Shown here: in pieces, positions 16,975-28,899 of the stretch
How the letters are laid out: every line of letters starts with the position of its first letter
Numbering within the stretch: the first letter of the stretch is position 1
Source of the DNA: Tubiluchus corallicola
Taxonomy: Eukaryota; Priapulida; Priapulimorpha; Priapulimorphida; Tubiluchidae
Assembly: GCA_030141605.1 (NCBI GenBank)
Contig: JAQGDQ010000520.1
Coordinates: 1 to 64,000 of the forward strand
Direction: 5' to 3'
Length of the DNA: 64,000 bases
The notes under the pieces: model-generated
Told to the model about the DNA's origin: nothing
The model's database searches: none
Seen by the model: only the letters and a program-made list of their open reading frames with translations
Position numbers and translations under genes: made by a program

Positions 16975-19900
16975 CATGTATATCTACATTCTGAAAATGT
17001 GAAGTGGTTAGTAGTTACTTTAAAAATAAGGAAGTCTTTTTATTAATAAAACTATTTAATTCTTATTTTTACAACTTGCAACCTGTAAAGGCACTGAATG
17101 TTGGAACTAGCTGTATGTGTGTAAAAACTGCGTGGTTTCTGTGCGAAATGAACTTTTTTGCAGCATGCCTGTTGAGAAAAACTCGAAAATGTTATGATTT
17201 TCTATCAACAATTTCTTTCATAATTTTGCTTGTGTTCTCTTTGTGAAATGGGCCTTAGAGATTATTTTTCGCTTATGCTCTTTGCTCCTTCCAGCCCAAC
17301 TTACGAAATTTCGCAAAATTATGTAAAACAATTTGGCCCATAAACTGCAAGACTATTTGAAAGCTTCGTAGCAACAACTGTGGACTTTTTACTAAGTGGA
17401 TATTTTTTGTGTTTTACGCTTACACCCAATTAATTGATAATTGCACAGAACTCGGTTTAGCAATCGTAGCAAGTAGAAGTGGGAACTTACTAAGCGATCT
17501 ATTGCCAAACTCTATCAGCTTGAAATGTTAGCTTATATTAGTAGACATATAGAGCAGTCGACTGGGCTCACAGCAGGATGGCAGGGGTGCTCTTCCTATG
17601 CAAACGTCTAAGACAAACATGTGGTAACCAGATCTATGGTTGGAATGCAGTAAACGCTTTCTCAAGACAACGCAAATTAGTTGGCGCGCCCATAAAAATG
17701 AGAGGGAGTATAATTTCAAATCTCCCACAAATGTGGCACAATGACAGGTAGCCTACCACAAAAACTAGACAGTCAATTAAAATGTAGCTTAAACGGTTGA
17801 AAATGTTGTTCACTGCGCAATTGATCATAGTTGACGGTGTGCTTATGCAGGGAGTGCCGCCCACGATGGTCACGCCCTGGCTTCACATTCATAATGCATT
17901 CTGGGATGTATGCATCTTGGTTAATGTAGTAGCATTTGCATTGGAGCATTTGTACATAGAATACTTACATAAAAACGCTATCAACGAATAATAATTATTG
18001 TGCTTTGGACCGACTGCGGGCTTGCGGCATGAATTAGGCGGATTCTAGTTCAAAACCTGGCTAACATCACTTAATGATTTCGACTAAGTTTAATAGATTA
18101 TTACTAAATTCAACTCTTTAATAGAAAAATCGATTTAAATTGCTCTATTTTCTGACAGTTGTTAGTCAGTTTGTTAAGGCTGTCACACGTACATTCCACA
18201 AATGTACATATAAAAATTATAGTTATAATTCCACAAATTATTATGAAGGCCCTAATTAATAAATTATATTATTATTTGTTGCATAACGTTAAGTTGTTGA
18301 TCAACACATTTTAAGTTATTTAAAGGCATGTTTGTGGTTATTCAGTTGTATTCAACTATTCACATTGAATCAGATAACGTGTATTTGGTTGAATGCGGTC
18401 TTGCTATTTATCCTACAACAAATTTAACAGAATAAAAAGGTGATGCTGAACTTGAACTCAGGTGCATTTTTAAAGACGCAACGTTTACAGAAGGGTTAGT
18501 TTAGAATGGTTAATTAGGTGTAGATTTTGAATATGACCCTACAGAAAAGCTTCAATCTGAATTTTCAATATAAGTTCTTACTTCTTAGTAATATTTAATG
18601 GTTATTTTTTCAAATTTCAAATAACACAATTATACCAAGTTTTCAGACATTGTCTTCATGTTATTTTAAACTGACGCAATTGATACTTGATAACAGAAAA
18701 AACGTCTATAGCCAGGCTTTTTGTTGCCGTTTATTTTATTTAGAAGCTAAATTGTTGTAATCTAATATAAGCAATTATTGCATTAATAGAAATTCCAAAC
18801 TGTTCCAGATGTTGTAAAACTCTGCTTGTGGTGTCAGTGGCGTTTACTGTTTATGTTTGGTACGTGAACTCTTTAAGCAATATATTAAACTAGCCATCTT
18901 AATTTATACTCTACCGAGAATAAAATTTTTGGCATTGTGCAAGCTAGAATCCAATAATCAATAAAAGGACCTACTTAATCTGCATCTGGCAGGACCGGTA
19001 TCCAGCATATTATTAAGACAAACCCTCCAGATGAGACACCGAACCGTTAAAGAAATCACATTTGGACGCGAATAAGTCCTCTCTCAAAGAGGTAAACAAC
19101 CACAATTCCCAATGTGTAAATATAAAGCTGCCCAAGACTCTGCACTTACTCCAACTATTTCACTGAGCGCCCTGAGCATTGTTTACCTTTGGTTGTGAAA
19201 CACACACATGAGACCACTCGACTGATGTAGGCAGGTAAATTATTGCCAAGTAATAAACTCTAGTCCACTCAAAACTGGTTTCCAAAGGACACTATTTATC
19301 TAAAATTAGGCAATGGCATGGGTACAAAGCATGCTGCAAGTTGCACTACTAGAGTTACAGTGTTCCAATAAACCTCTTACATCGTTTCATTGTCTCTTTT
19401 CAGAAAATCTGTATCTTTTAGTTTTTCGTCACCCCGTCTCATTTCTGGTTTATTTTATTTTTACTTTTGTATATGTTTACTTTGTAAATATTTGAGACAC
19501 ATAAATTACTAACTTACTTATTATCACTTGTGGTGTTACTACCACGCTCCACCTATAAATTATCTCCTATGATTCAGAAGCTAATCTCACATAAAGCCAG
19601 TTTTATAAAATCTAGGTATTTGAGTATTATGACATAACAGCTTTATTGATTTTAATACTGTGTTAGTTTAATAGAGTAGCCTTGCATGCTGCACCACACA
19701 ACAAGGACCCAAATAGTTAGCATTAAGACTCGGATCAGAAATACTGAACCATGTACACCATATACATTTACCAAATGAAAATTTGAATGACACTAAACTG
19801 CTGCAAATTGTAAAGTCACTCAACTGTTGTTAATATAATTGTGTCGTTATCAATACCAGCTGCAGTATAATTTGCAACTGCTTTGTTAAAACTGCAATAT

Positions 19901-21482
19901 AAGCTCACAAGATGAAATCATATTGCAAAACCTCCAAGTTCATTTCACATGCTAAAATGTTTAAATAATATTTATAAGGTGAAATACTAATTTTGAATTA
20001 ACTAAAATTAATAATTAATGTTTAATTAAATCATTGTATTCAATGTGAACAGTGTCAAAATCTAAAGGCATTACCGTACTTCGTATTCACTGCACTTCAC
20101 TATGCGTGATTTCAAAACATCGTTACACAACTTTACTAGATTTTAGACAATATACTACCTTGTTAGATTGGTAAGTTGTGTTGCATGGATTAAAGTAAAT
20201 TAAATCCAATTTAAATTAAAATTAAAAGGTTTTTCCCGCAACCTAACACTTTAATAAGGATGCACGAGAGCAACATGACCCATAAATAAGATGTATGACA
20301 TATCATAACTCATCGTCATGTAAAACATTCGGTCGGAATTAATATGTCAATAAGTCTAAAAATTCTGGTGGTATGATATATAATGTATTTTACAAATGTG
20401 TTGAAGACAATGTATTAATTGAATTTTTTACATAATTATACTTAATGCATAAAGTAATACAGTATTGGACTAAAGAAGTGAAGTGACATGCTGCAAACGA
20501 AGATTTATCTAAGAAGTTCATAGAATTTACCTACAACATAAATATACAGTAAATGTCTTTGATTACACTTATCAAAAATTACACGCTATTTGCATCATCA
20601 TGTTGAGACAAGGACCTCACTGACCTCTAATGAAGTGAATTAAAACAAATAACACAGGTGACTAGTACTAGTGACTTGTTAGCACTACCTCTATACTTAC
20701 TTCTTTCAATCAAACGACACGTGACTGTATAGATTAGACAAAACAGATTTAAATGCGCTAATTTATGGAACTTATGCCCATGTGATGTAGAGAAATCACT
20801 GAAAAAAGGTAAATTGATCAATTGTTCAAGGTATAATGCAACAGTAAGCAGCCCCTACAGTAATATTTTTTACAAACCACATCCACTAAAATTAAATTTT
20901 ACGGCAAAACTATTTTAGCACGTGTAACGTTTAGCTGCAGCTGTTTTCAAGAGGGCCTACTTTTCTGTAAGTTTTTACGTCAGAAAGATCAACTTGCAAG
21001 ACAAACTTTGAACAAATGAAATAACAGAACTTACACTAATTATTATAACAGGTAAGACGAAATTGATAATTAACATTTTATCTTGCTAATAAACAAAGTT
21101 GGGAAATGTTATAGAAAGAAGTTTCTATTTGCATCTTTGCTTACTGTTGCTATTTAATAATAAATGCCATTGATTTGAGTTTTTTTGAAAAATTGTCATT
21201 AGTTAAATTTGTTAAGCTTTAAACTTTATCTCGAACATTTACCATTAATTTTAGCTTTGTTTTTAAATATCATACACGAGGCTACAAATCTGAACTATAC
21301 ACTGGACAAACTACTCCAATTGGATAATATAAATGACAGAAATGGTGCTTTTTTAAACAAACTTAAACATGTCCCAAATAAAATTTATTAATTAAACATT
21401 TGACATCTAACTTATTACTGAAAAGAAAGATCATGGTAAAACAATAACTAATAATGCAAACATTATCCAGGGAGCTTCACCT
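16975..21482. other. Gene-free AT-rich intergenic region upstream of SIX1/2 and downstream of the protrudin-like gene
   Basis: I examined the longer frames, notably 17,797-17,991 (+) and 17,528-17,873 (-), and found neither domain similarity nor splice support. The last few hundred bases before 21,483 are probably 3' UTR of the protrudin-like gene; minus-strand AATAAA-type signals occur near 21,385. Nothing else can be supported. Confidence 0.4.
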
Positions 21483-22664
21483 TCACGAAACCTTTGACTT
21501 CTGAGTCAAGTATTTGTAGCAAATGTAACACACAATAACAGTTTCTAGTCGAGCAGCAGGTGAAGTGGCACCGAAAAGAGAGCGTGGCACTTTATAGCAA
21601 CAGCAGCGCGAACAGTAATGATTACCACAATGCGAACAATGAAATCTTCTTTTAAGTATGGGGGAAAATGCTGCATTACAACCAATGCAGTTTCCAAGAT
21701 TCGACTTACGTTGCTGATGGCGTTGCTTCAGTTCTAACAATCTGCTTTTTAAACTCAGCTTTTCTGACTCTAAGGTATTTCCGTGGTGCTTGCTGGACTT
21801 TGCTGTTCCAATACTAGGAATACTATGCACAGAATCATCTTCGTCCTCATTTCTCATGTCCTCAATCTGCTCTTCTTCTTCCATGTCTTCACTAAGTTCT
21901 TCAATTAGTTTTTCTACATATGCAACATCGTCATCTGCTGAGAAATGTTGCTCCGAAACCCGCAGCCATTCAGAAGCAAGTGGAGATTTTTCAGTTTCCT
22001 TCTTATATGCTTGGTGCTCAAAAGAAGGACAGGTGGAAACTGACATAGCTTCTATTTTTGATGACAGAACAAATCGCGAACAAAATCCATAAAGCATAGT
22101 GAAATTTATGATAACCAAAGCAAATACCCACATCGGCATGTAAAATATCAGAACGCAACAAGAAACACAGAGCACAAAAACAATAGCAGATACTAAAGGA
22201 AACGACCATGCCAAAATACGAAATATTCTGTCAAGCATGTGATTAGCATCAATAACAAGATCATCTATCTTTTTCAGTACAAGAAGGAATTCTTGTATCA
22301 AGGGGTCATGTGGCCCATCTCTTTCTACAGACTCTACCACTTGTACATTCATGATGTCAGGAAGACACTTGTGCAACAACTTCGTTTTGTAATTCACCAC
22401 TCCAACAAATGCTGCCAAAAATAATTGCATAATCAGAAGAATGAAAACGTCATCTTGAGTGGAAAAAATGGCTAAACAGTTCCCTAGTGTTAACACCACA
22501 AGAGAAAATAATACTGACTTCCACATAATCATGTAGACAAAGAAACTCCATACGTCTCGTGTTGGTTTCAGAAGTATCATCAAACATTTCACATGATATA
22601 GAAAATCGTAGATGCTGAATACGTCATCAACGTAAGAACTGGGAATGTCTCGACCATCCTCCAT
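21483..22664 (-). CDS. ZFYVE27: Protrudin-like ER membrane protein with C-terminal FYVE zinc finger (single exon)
   Basis: One uninterrupted frame encodes 393 residues. Two hydrophobic segments lie at about residues 46-66 and 72-92, and a longer hydrophobic hairpin at about 151-199. An acidic stretch follows at about 243-278 (EELSEDMEEEEQ), then a short basic helical segment at 301-321. The FYVE finger spans about 322-388, with CxxC pairs at 326/329, 343/346, 351/354 and 379/382 and the block CSRCC...KVPRSLFGAT. This order matches protrudin, about 411 residues in human. The ligand-binding core reads RRFHCSHCG rather than the classical RRHHCR, and the N-terminal WxxD is absent, as in protrudin's atypical FYVE. 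Known protrudin resides in the ER, binds VAP, Rab11/Rab7 and kinesin-1, and promotes endosome transport and neurite growth. No clear FFAT motif is visible. Vertebrate orthologues have many introns, so the intronless state is notable. Confidence 0.9.
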   Translation of the reverse strand: MEDGRDIPSSYVDDVFSIYDFLYHVKCLMILLKPTRDVWSFFVYMIMWKSVLFSLVVLTLGNCLAIFSTQDDVFILLIMQLFLAAFVGVVNYKTKLLHKCLPDIMNVQVVESVERDGPHDPLIQEFLLVLKKIDDLVIDANHMLDRIFRILAWSFPLVSAIVFVLCVSCCVLIFYMPMWVFALVIINFTMLYGFCSRFVLSSKIEAMSVSTCPSFEHQAYKKETEKSPLASEWLRVSEQHFSADDDVAYVEKLIEELSEDMEEEEQIEDMRNEDEDDSVHSIPSIGTAKSSKHHGNTLESEKLSLKSRLLELKQRHQQRKSNLGNCIGCNAAFSPILKRRFHCSHCGNHYCSRCCCYKVPRSLFGATSPAARLETVIVCYICYKYLTQKSKVS

Positions 22665-24944
22665 TCTGACAAGCTGGCATCTATCCAGTGGCTGTCTCAG
22701 AATTTTTTATCTCCCGATGAACTTACCAAGTTGCCCATAATTTTCTAGAAATAGGCAACAAAAGCTTAAATGCAAAACAACTATGCTCTACCTGCTGCTC
22801 ATGATTCTTTGTTTATTTGGATTTTAGATACATTGAAGAAATGCATGTACACTAAATCAATAACAAAATTCCTAATTTTAGGCTTTCCAAAATTATGACA
22901 CAAAAACAATTGCCAAGTGAGAAAAAGAATTAAAAAAATATCACAAACACACCTTATATTAAGATATTAAAAAATACCTCCAAAACAGCATTTACATGCA
23001 CAAGAATAATGCGGAATTATTATTAATATATTAAAAATCTGTTTCATCAAGAAAAATATAAATTGTATGCCAATTCATACGAAAAATGCAAAATGAGCAG
23101 CATAGCCCACCAGAAATCACTGAAGAAGTAAAAAAGGCCAGATTATTTAACCTGCAATGAAAATCTCTGTCAAAATTTCACATATTCCCATGTGGACTCC
23201 CGATTAATTTAATAATATGCAATTGCCGAACAGAAGAGAGGACAGAAGATGATGGTTGAGTGGGGCATTTATTTTTTTGCTTTTATTTATTTATTTTATT
23301 TTATTGTTTATTTCACCAACAAACGCCATTATTCATTTATTTTGCAGCTAAAAATTTGTGATTTACTCTATTGAATGCCTCAGACGAAACCGCTAGTGCC
23401 ATCATGGTTGCAGCACTTTTTTCACTAGTAGTAACAATATTATATTGTCCAAACAAAATAAACGTACTAAATGAGATAATACTATTATTATCTCATTACA
23501 TAAATGAGATAATAATAATAACTGCCTAAATTGCATACGACCTCCTGAAGATGTAATGCCATTTAATGCTATTTATTAAGTTTTTCATAATATCTTTTCT
23601 TTTATAAGTTCCAAGTGAAGGCTGTACATCATTAACTACCTGCAAGATAATTATAGTACTGCAACAGTCTCACCTATTATAGCCACTCTTTAGTCTCATT
23701 CTAAGTGCAACATTTCGCTATAAAAGCGCATGTTACAAAAAATTGTTTTATATAGTAAACAAAATGCAAACAAATAACAAGACACCAATCAAACACAGAA
23801 TTTTCAAGAGACAAAAACAGACAAACAAGGCAGAAAATCTTAAAAGGCAATATAAGAAACCTTCAGTGATTTCATATCGGCCTCTCTTCTAGTGTGGTAG
23901 GCACTTATCTCTTCTGAGTGCAAGCCTAATTTAAGTCTCTGTCTTCTTTTTTATATCTCTAAATCGGCTTCCAACAACTTTCATACTGTTAGAGCTTGGT
24001 TAATTGGAACATTTACGTCCTTCAATTTATCTACTATAGTGCCACCCACGACAATTCACTATACGTACGGCATAGTGTTAATTGGCAGAACTATCCCATT
24101 TAGCTTTCCTGTGAAACGGAATGACCTAGCTAGCTGTTCCATTTACCAGGGAACTTTTTCTCTTCTAGTGTCTTGTTGAACAGTGGTAGAGCTAAGTAAT
24201 AGCTTGTATCTTGAACGGCCTTTGAATGCTCATATCTGTATCTAGTGTTTTGAATTAATTAGTTTCTTGAGTTCTTTTTCAGCAATAGGTGTCATATACT
24301 AGAATCTTTTTGTTCAAAATTAAGAATTCCCTGTTTACCTTTGTTTGCAACGACAGAGAGCAATTGCATTAATTCAAATTTTGATAATTTGTACGTTTCC
24401 AATGTCATTTCATTCAACATCAATTCCATGATTCCATGGCTTAAAATCTCCGCCATGTTGTCTGGCAATGCATTACTTAATTATGACCAAAATGTTCTTA
24501 TCTTTAACTTAGTTCAATATTTTATTCAACTTTCCCCTGGCTAGCTGCAATAATGTTCCTTTCTTTTACCATTTGTTTGAATCTATCTTACTTGTTCCTT
24601 CAGCTTTCTTACTGATTTTTGTTAGTTTGCAATTATGGTTCTGTGCTTTGTTTCAATGATGCTGCAAATATCTGAAATGTTTTATTAGCTTAATTGCTGT
24701 CTGCTCTAAAGATTAACCTCATGTGAAAAGTAAAAGTAACTAGCTGACAATGTTTCAGACATGCTCATGAAGGTTTTCAAACAATAGTTATAAAATTGAG
24801 CCTTAAAAATGAAGAGACGGCAGCCTTTTTTGAAAGGTCTTTTCTTTCTTTTATTGAATTGGCCATGCTTGAACACGTAGGAAGTCATTTCACAATGAAA
24901 CCTCAGCATTTAATTGTTCAGCCTGTCACCCACGGGTCAAAGGT
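22665..24944. other. 5' flank of the protrudin-like gene; AT-rich, no gene
   Basis: This is presumably the 5' UTR and promoter of ZFYVE27, followed by AT-rich intergenic DNA. At 23,469-23,496 a perfect short hairpin (AATGAGATAAT...ATTATCTCATT) is followed directly by a third direct copy of the same arm. No exon or RNA gene is seen. Confidence 0.35.
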
Positions 24945-26315
24945 TAATCAATTTCAGTATAATTTATTTCACTTAGTTTATCTCTTTGAGACCTTCATTT
25001 GATATACTACAAGCTAGTTTTGGTTGACATTGGAAATTCATTTCCTCCTCACCCCCTATTTTGTCCCTAGAGGGCCACAGGTTAACTGTTCTTATTGCAA
25101 CATATGCTATTCGATTCGTTTCATTGAGACCTTTCATTGGATATACTACATGGTACTACTGCTCGATAGGGGTGAGCATTCTCTACCAGAAAGCGAATTC
25201 GAATCGAACCGAATTTGTGACTCTCGAATTCGAATCGAACCGAACTTCAGTGCTTCGAATTCGAACCGAATTCGAATTGAGATTGAAAGATTTTCGAACT
25301 AGTTTTCGAACCACCAGTAAAAATTAGTCTTACAAAAATTATGCATGTTACTGGATTTTGTTCTACAATAAAACGACTAGTAATTGGTATAAAATTGTGC
25401 ACAGAAATCACAGCTAAATCACGCTAATTGCATGATGTTTCAATCGTTTTAGTGATAAAGAACATATGTGATTGAAGTGCTGAATTATTCGAATCTATAG
25501 TTTTGGATTCGAATCGAGTTCGAACTAAAAAAACTCGTTCTAATCGAATTCGAGCGTTCGAATTCAATTCGAACGTTCCATGCTCACCCCTACTGCTTGA
25601 CACTTGGGGCATTTTTCTTCTGGATCCCCTTTTTCGGTTTTTGCCCCCTACTGGGGTCAGAAATCAGGCAACCTCTGGGTAATTAAAATCATTCGATTTG
25701 TCTCTTTGAGATATTTGGTTTAATACACTACAAGCTAGTTCCTGTAGGCAATGGAAAGCATTCCTCGACCCCTTTTTTGCCCTCTGCTAACTTTCATTTG
25801 ATAAGCTACCATTGCTCAACACTCTGTGCACCTCTGTTCCTGATCCCCATTTTTTAGTTTTTGCCCCCTAGTGGAAAAATTTCCTCTATGAGCATGCCCC
25901 ATACTTTGAGCCTTGCAAGACCACGACCCCGCCTAGCATAATGCCAAATATTGTAGCCCTAGCTCGAAGACTATGCGAGCAGATGGATCATAGAGGAAAA
26001 TAAATGAAGACCCGCACTGTGACCTTTGACCTGGCAACTCGGGTCACATGTATACATAGATAACTTTGCCCAGAGAGTGTACCCTGCAAATTTTGTGTCC
26101 CTTGCCCTCAGTATGTAAAAGGTCACCAATAAGAGGGACCCCAAATTTTGCATTTTGGCCCCTCTGTCGGGCACTTAAAGCTTGTCAGCTTTTAAAAACC
26201 CTTGATTCACTGGCCAGTGGTCCCCCGCCCAAGGCTACCAACACTGTGAGTGGGGATGAAAAAGTGTGGCAACCAATGACCCAGTATTTGGTTGTTGGCC
26301 CATGTATTAGGCCCA
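24945..26315 (-). repeat. Complex tandem-type repeat, inverted relative to 37,972-39,370
   Basis: On the minus strand this block matches 38,080-39,360. Shared pieces include GCTTGTAGTATAC...AAATGAAAGGTCTC, the AGTAGGGGGCAAAAAC...AAAAATGGGG motif and the CCTTGCAAG block. There is also a 300-bp end segment with CTCTGGGCAAAGTTAT and GGTCAAAGGTCAC. Within it, units of roughly 150-180 bp recur with large divergence and indels. It is split by the hAT element at 25,167-25,592. It has no coding capacity, and its family is unknown to me. Confidence 0.65.
25167..25592. mobile_element. hAT-type MITE, 426 bp
   Basis: A perfect 13-bp terminal inverted repeat is present: TAGGGGTGAGCAT at 25,167-25,179 and its complement at 25,580-25,592. 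The flanking direct repeats CTGCTCGA (25,159-25,166) and CTGCTTGA (25,593-25,600) match at 7 of 8 positions, as expected of an old hAT target duplication. Subterminal sequence is made of repeated (G)AATTCGAA(T/C)CGAA words in both orientations. Removing the element restores the host repeat's CTGCTTGACACTTGG reading. No transposase is encoded. Confidence 0.85.
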
Positions 26316-26339
26316 AATATTTGATTAGTCTGTTTCTTC

Positions 26340-27150
26340 AATTTTGTGTTTGTTAATTATAATATGAAATTTTGGATTATTAGCATTGTTAATTTGCTTG
26401 TTGTTGATTATCATAAATTTGGTTTTTTTGTAGTTAATTGATGGCTGGTTTGCTCTCATTCACAGGTCTATTTTCTTCATTTCTTCATTGACAGATTTAT
26501 GCAGATTATTTATATTGGAGTCAGACATGAACAAATTAGTGTCATCGGCAAATATTCGGGTTCGAAAGTTGATGCATGTGGGAAAGTCATTAATATAAAT
26601 TAAGAATAGAAGAGGTCCTAAATTAGAGCCTTGTGGCACTCCACACGATATGTGTTTATAGCCTGATGATACGTTGTTAATAGGTATGAATTGTTTTCTG
26701 TTAGTTAGATATGACTGAATTAGTTGCAAAGGTAGACATAATAGCTTCATTTGGCTATTAGTATACTATGCTGTACGGTATCAAAAGTTTTTGATAAGTC
26801 TAAAAATATTCCACAATTCAGTAATTTTTTGTCAGTGTCTAGAGAGATCGTGTCTATTAATTCGGATACAGCATGGGCAGTCGAATAATTTTTTCTGAAA
26901 CCAAATTGGTATTTACTTAGGATATTGCTTTTCACAACAAACTGGTATAATCTCTTGTAAATTAGCCTCTCAAAAACTTTTGATACTGGTGATAAGAGAG
27001 ATATTGGTCTGTTCATGTTGAGAGCCAGTTTTATATAAAGGAATAACTTTTGCTATTTTTAATATATTTGGAAAAGTTCCACAAATAACCGATTTATTAA
27101 ACAGTAATGTGAGTGTTGGTGAAATAATTAGACTTGCAGATTTGACTTGC
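26340..27150 (-). pseudogene. LINE reverse transcriptase remnant
   Basis: Minus-strand blocks in order are VICGTFPN...KIAKVIPLYKTG (frame 1, about 27,095-27,030), then RPISLLSPVSKVFERL...QFGFRKN, then LNCGIFLDLSKTFDTVQH (27,016-26,747). After a frameshift near 26,750 come SCGVPQGS at about 26,648, and RIFADDTN with the FADD catalytic box near 26,546. The fragment ends in a degraded C-terminal part with stops near 26,340-26,450. These motifs in this order identify a CR1/L2/Jockey-group RT. At least two frameshifts and several stops make it non-functional. Confidence 0.85.
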
Positions 27151-27350
27151 AGATATAGTGGTATTCGCTAAGTCATCTTGACTAGATAGAGTTGAAAGTT
27201 TATAATAATAACTTTCTTGATAAGGAAGAAGGTTAAATTGTCAGAGCAGTGCAGCTTAAATGGGGCCACTATATTTTCATTATATTTACAGGGTCTAGCA
27301 CATTTATTGCAAGGGTACCTAACTGCTATAAATAATACATTTTTTACACA

Positions 27351-28250
27351 TTAACTTGTTTTATTCACTACTTTGCGAATATCTGCTTCTGTTTCTATAC
27401 CAAACACTTCAGTTTCATCATTGTATTTTAACAAAAGTCTACCATTTTTGGTTCACAAATATTTAAAACGTTTTTCTTTTTTGAATTGCTTAACATCATA
27501 AAATAGTTGTTTTCGTTTTTGAGTCAAACTCTCATTAATGTAGATTCTCTGCCTTCCATAATGGTATCTCCCAGTACATAAATCACTGGTATATCCGACT
27601 TCGCCTCTTTTCTTATACATTTCATCCCTCTTGGTTTTCCTAACAAACTTCACTATGATTTTTGGTGTTTCTTTCCTTATGTTTCTTGGTAATTTGTGCG
27701 ACACACTGATATTACTGTCACTTATTTGCACTCCCATTGTGTTTGCTATATCTTTCACAGTCTCATCCATATCTTCTCCCTTTGTCTCAGGTATCCCACT
27801 AATCTCCAAATATTCTCTCTTGCTATATTGTTCTAATCTGTCAATGGTTACATCTTTGTCTTTAACTGACTCTTGTAAAGTAGCAACAGTTAACTCCAGG
27901 GATTTTATTTAGATGTAAGTGAATTTACCTGTCTGACTATGCCTGGAAATTCCTTCTGCATATTCTCAAAGCTGTTTGAAATAAACTGTTGCGATTGCTT
28001 ATTTTCTTCTGTTTCTTCAGAAAATTTTCTGTCTAATGCAGTAACCTGCTCTTGTAAGCTTCGAATGGCATTCAAACACTGTAGGCTGACTGACTGATCA
28101 GTGATCACTTTATGCCGTCATGTTGTTTTGTATATACTGGGTATTCGTTGGTAAATTTTGCGTAGTATCAGCTCTTTGTTCCGAAGCCGTTTGCTTTCCC
28201 GCCATACTTTAATTATTTGGCTCGTTACTAGAAGCGTTTTGTGCACTCAT
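27351..28250 (-). pseudogene. LINE ORF1 remnant (coiled coil plus RRM-like region)
   Basis: An ATG at 28,250 begins MSAQNASSNEPNN and hits a stop. Later pieces have a glutamine/glutamate-rich coiled-coil segment (LQEQVTALDRKF, about 28,060) and then a block starting LEISGIPETKGED (27,809 onward) typical of LINE ORF1 RRM-like domains. The last part continues past a TGA at 27,455-27,453 to VFGIETEADIRKV and a TAA at 27,353-27,351. Stops and frame changes show it is inactive. Confidence 0.7.
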
Positions 28251-28274
28251 CTTAGCAACAGACTGTGTTCTTTT

Positions 28275-28633
28275 TGTTGTGTTTTGTCTGTCTCGGAAGG
28301 CTTGTAGGGAAAACCAGAAAACACGCCGTTAACTGTTATTGCTTTATTCAACGAGAATTCTCTAGAACACAAAGATGAAGGAACATTGAAATGATTACAA
28401 ATAAACGTAAAAATCTGGAAAACGTTCGGGTAAGTAAATAAATGAGTATAAGTCCGTGTTCTGCGATCCGTGCTGTGCCCCGTGTCGGCAGGCTGCTTCG
28501 CCTTATATAGCGCGCTGGAGAAACTTCTCGAAGAAATGTTCGAGAACAATCCAGATGCTAAGGCGGTCATCGGTGGCAGAACATTCTACGGTGTTCTATG
28601 CAATTCTGCTTGACGCAAGCGATCTCCACAACA
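28275..28633 (-). repeat. 3' LTR of the Gypsy element, 359 bp
   Basis: In element orientation it starts TGTTGTGGAGATCGC and ends CACAACA. It carries a TATA box, CTATATAAGG at 28,510-28,501, and an AATAAA at 28,348-28,343, in the expected promoter-then-polyA order. Its first 66 bp (28,633-28,568) match the stub at 32,980-32,915 without indels and with only a few substitutions. Confidence 0.85.
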
Positions 28634-28642
28634 CCTCCCCCC
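28634..28642 (-). promoter_or_regulatory. Polypurine tract of the Gypsy element
   Basis: On the minus strand GGGGGGAGG lies immediately before the TGTTG start of the 3' LTR, where plus-strand DNA synthesis of an LTR retrotransposon is primed. Confidence 0.75.
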
Positions 28643-28899
28643 GAAATTGATGCTGTTTCCAAAGCATCAGCAACAAAGTCTCTATCTCGGCTTGGGTGTC
28701 CTCTTGGATCGTCTGGGGATGTCCGGTCCATACTCAGGCACATGCGGCTTGGTCTCGGACATGGGCTGAGGTGCTCTGGTCTGCTTCAGGGTTTCTGGCA
28801 GTTATTCCAGGATCTCCATTGGATGATCAGTTGGAAGCTCAGAGGAAAAATCTGTCTCCTCACCAGGCTCATAGTCCCCTGCAGAAGCGGAGCATGGAC

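Larger units (their letters stand above)
26330..28274 (-). mobile_element. Decayed non-LTR retrotransposon (LINE) with ORF1 and partial RT
   Basis: Reading right to left on the minus strand, an ORF1-like part (28,250-27,351) is followed by an RT part (about 27,150-26,340). The endonuclease domain expected between them in a CR1/L2/Jockey-like element is missing, so the copy has an internal deletion. A Ty3/Gypsy element abuts the 5' side of ORF1 at 28,275, and the sequence beyond 32,980 may be the separated LINE 5' UTR. The 3' end runs into the complex repeat near 26,320. Confidence 0.75.

Noticed and set aside
17528-17991. Frames on both strands around 17,528-17,991, one with hydrophobic stretches
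   Set aside because: No domain similarity, no splice context, and both strands are equally open. Treated as chance.
17990-18065. tRNA-like B box around TAGTTCAAAACC
   Set aside because: No matching A box at the proper distance and no cloverleaf. Too weak to call.
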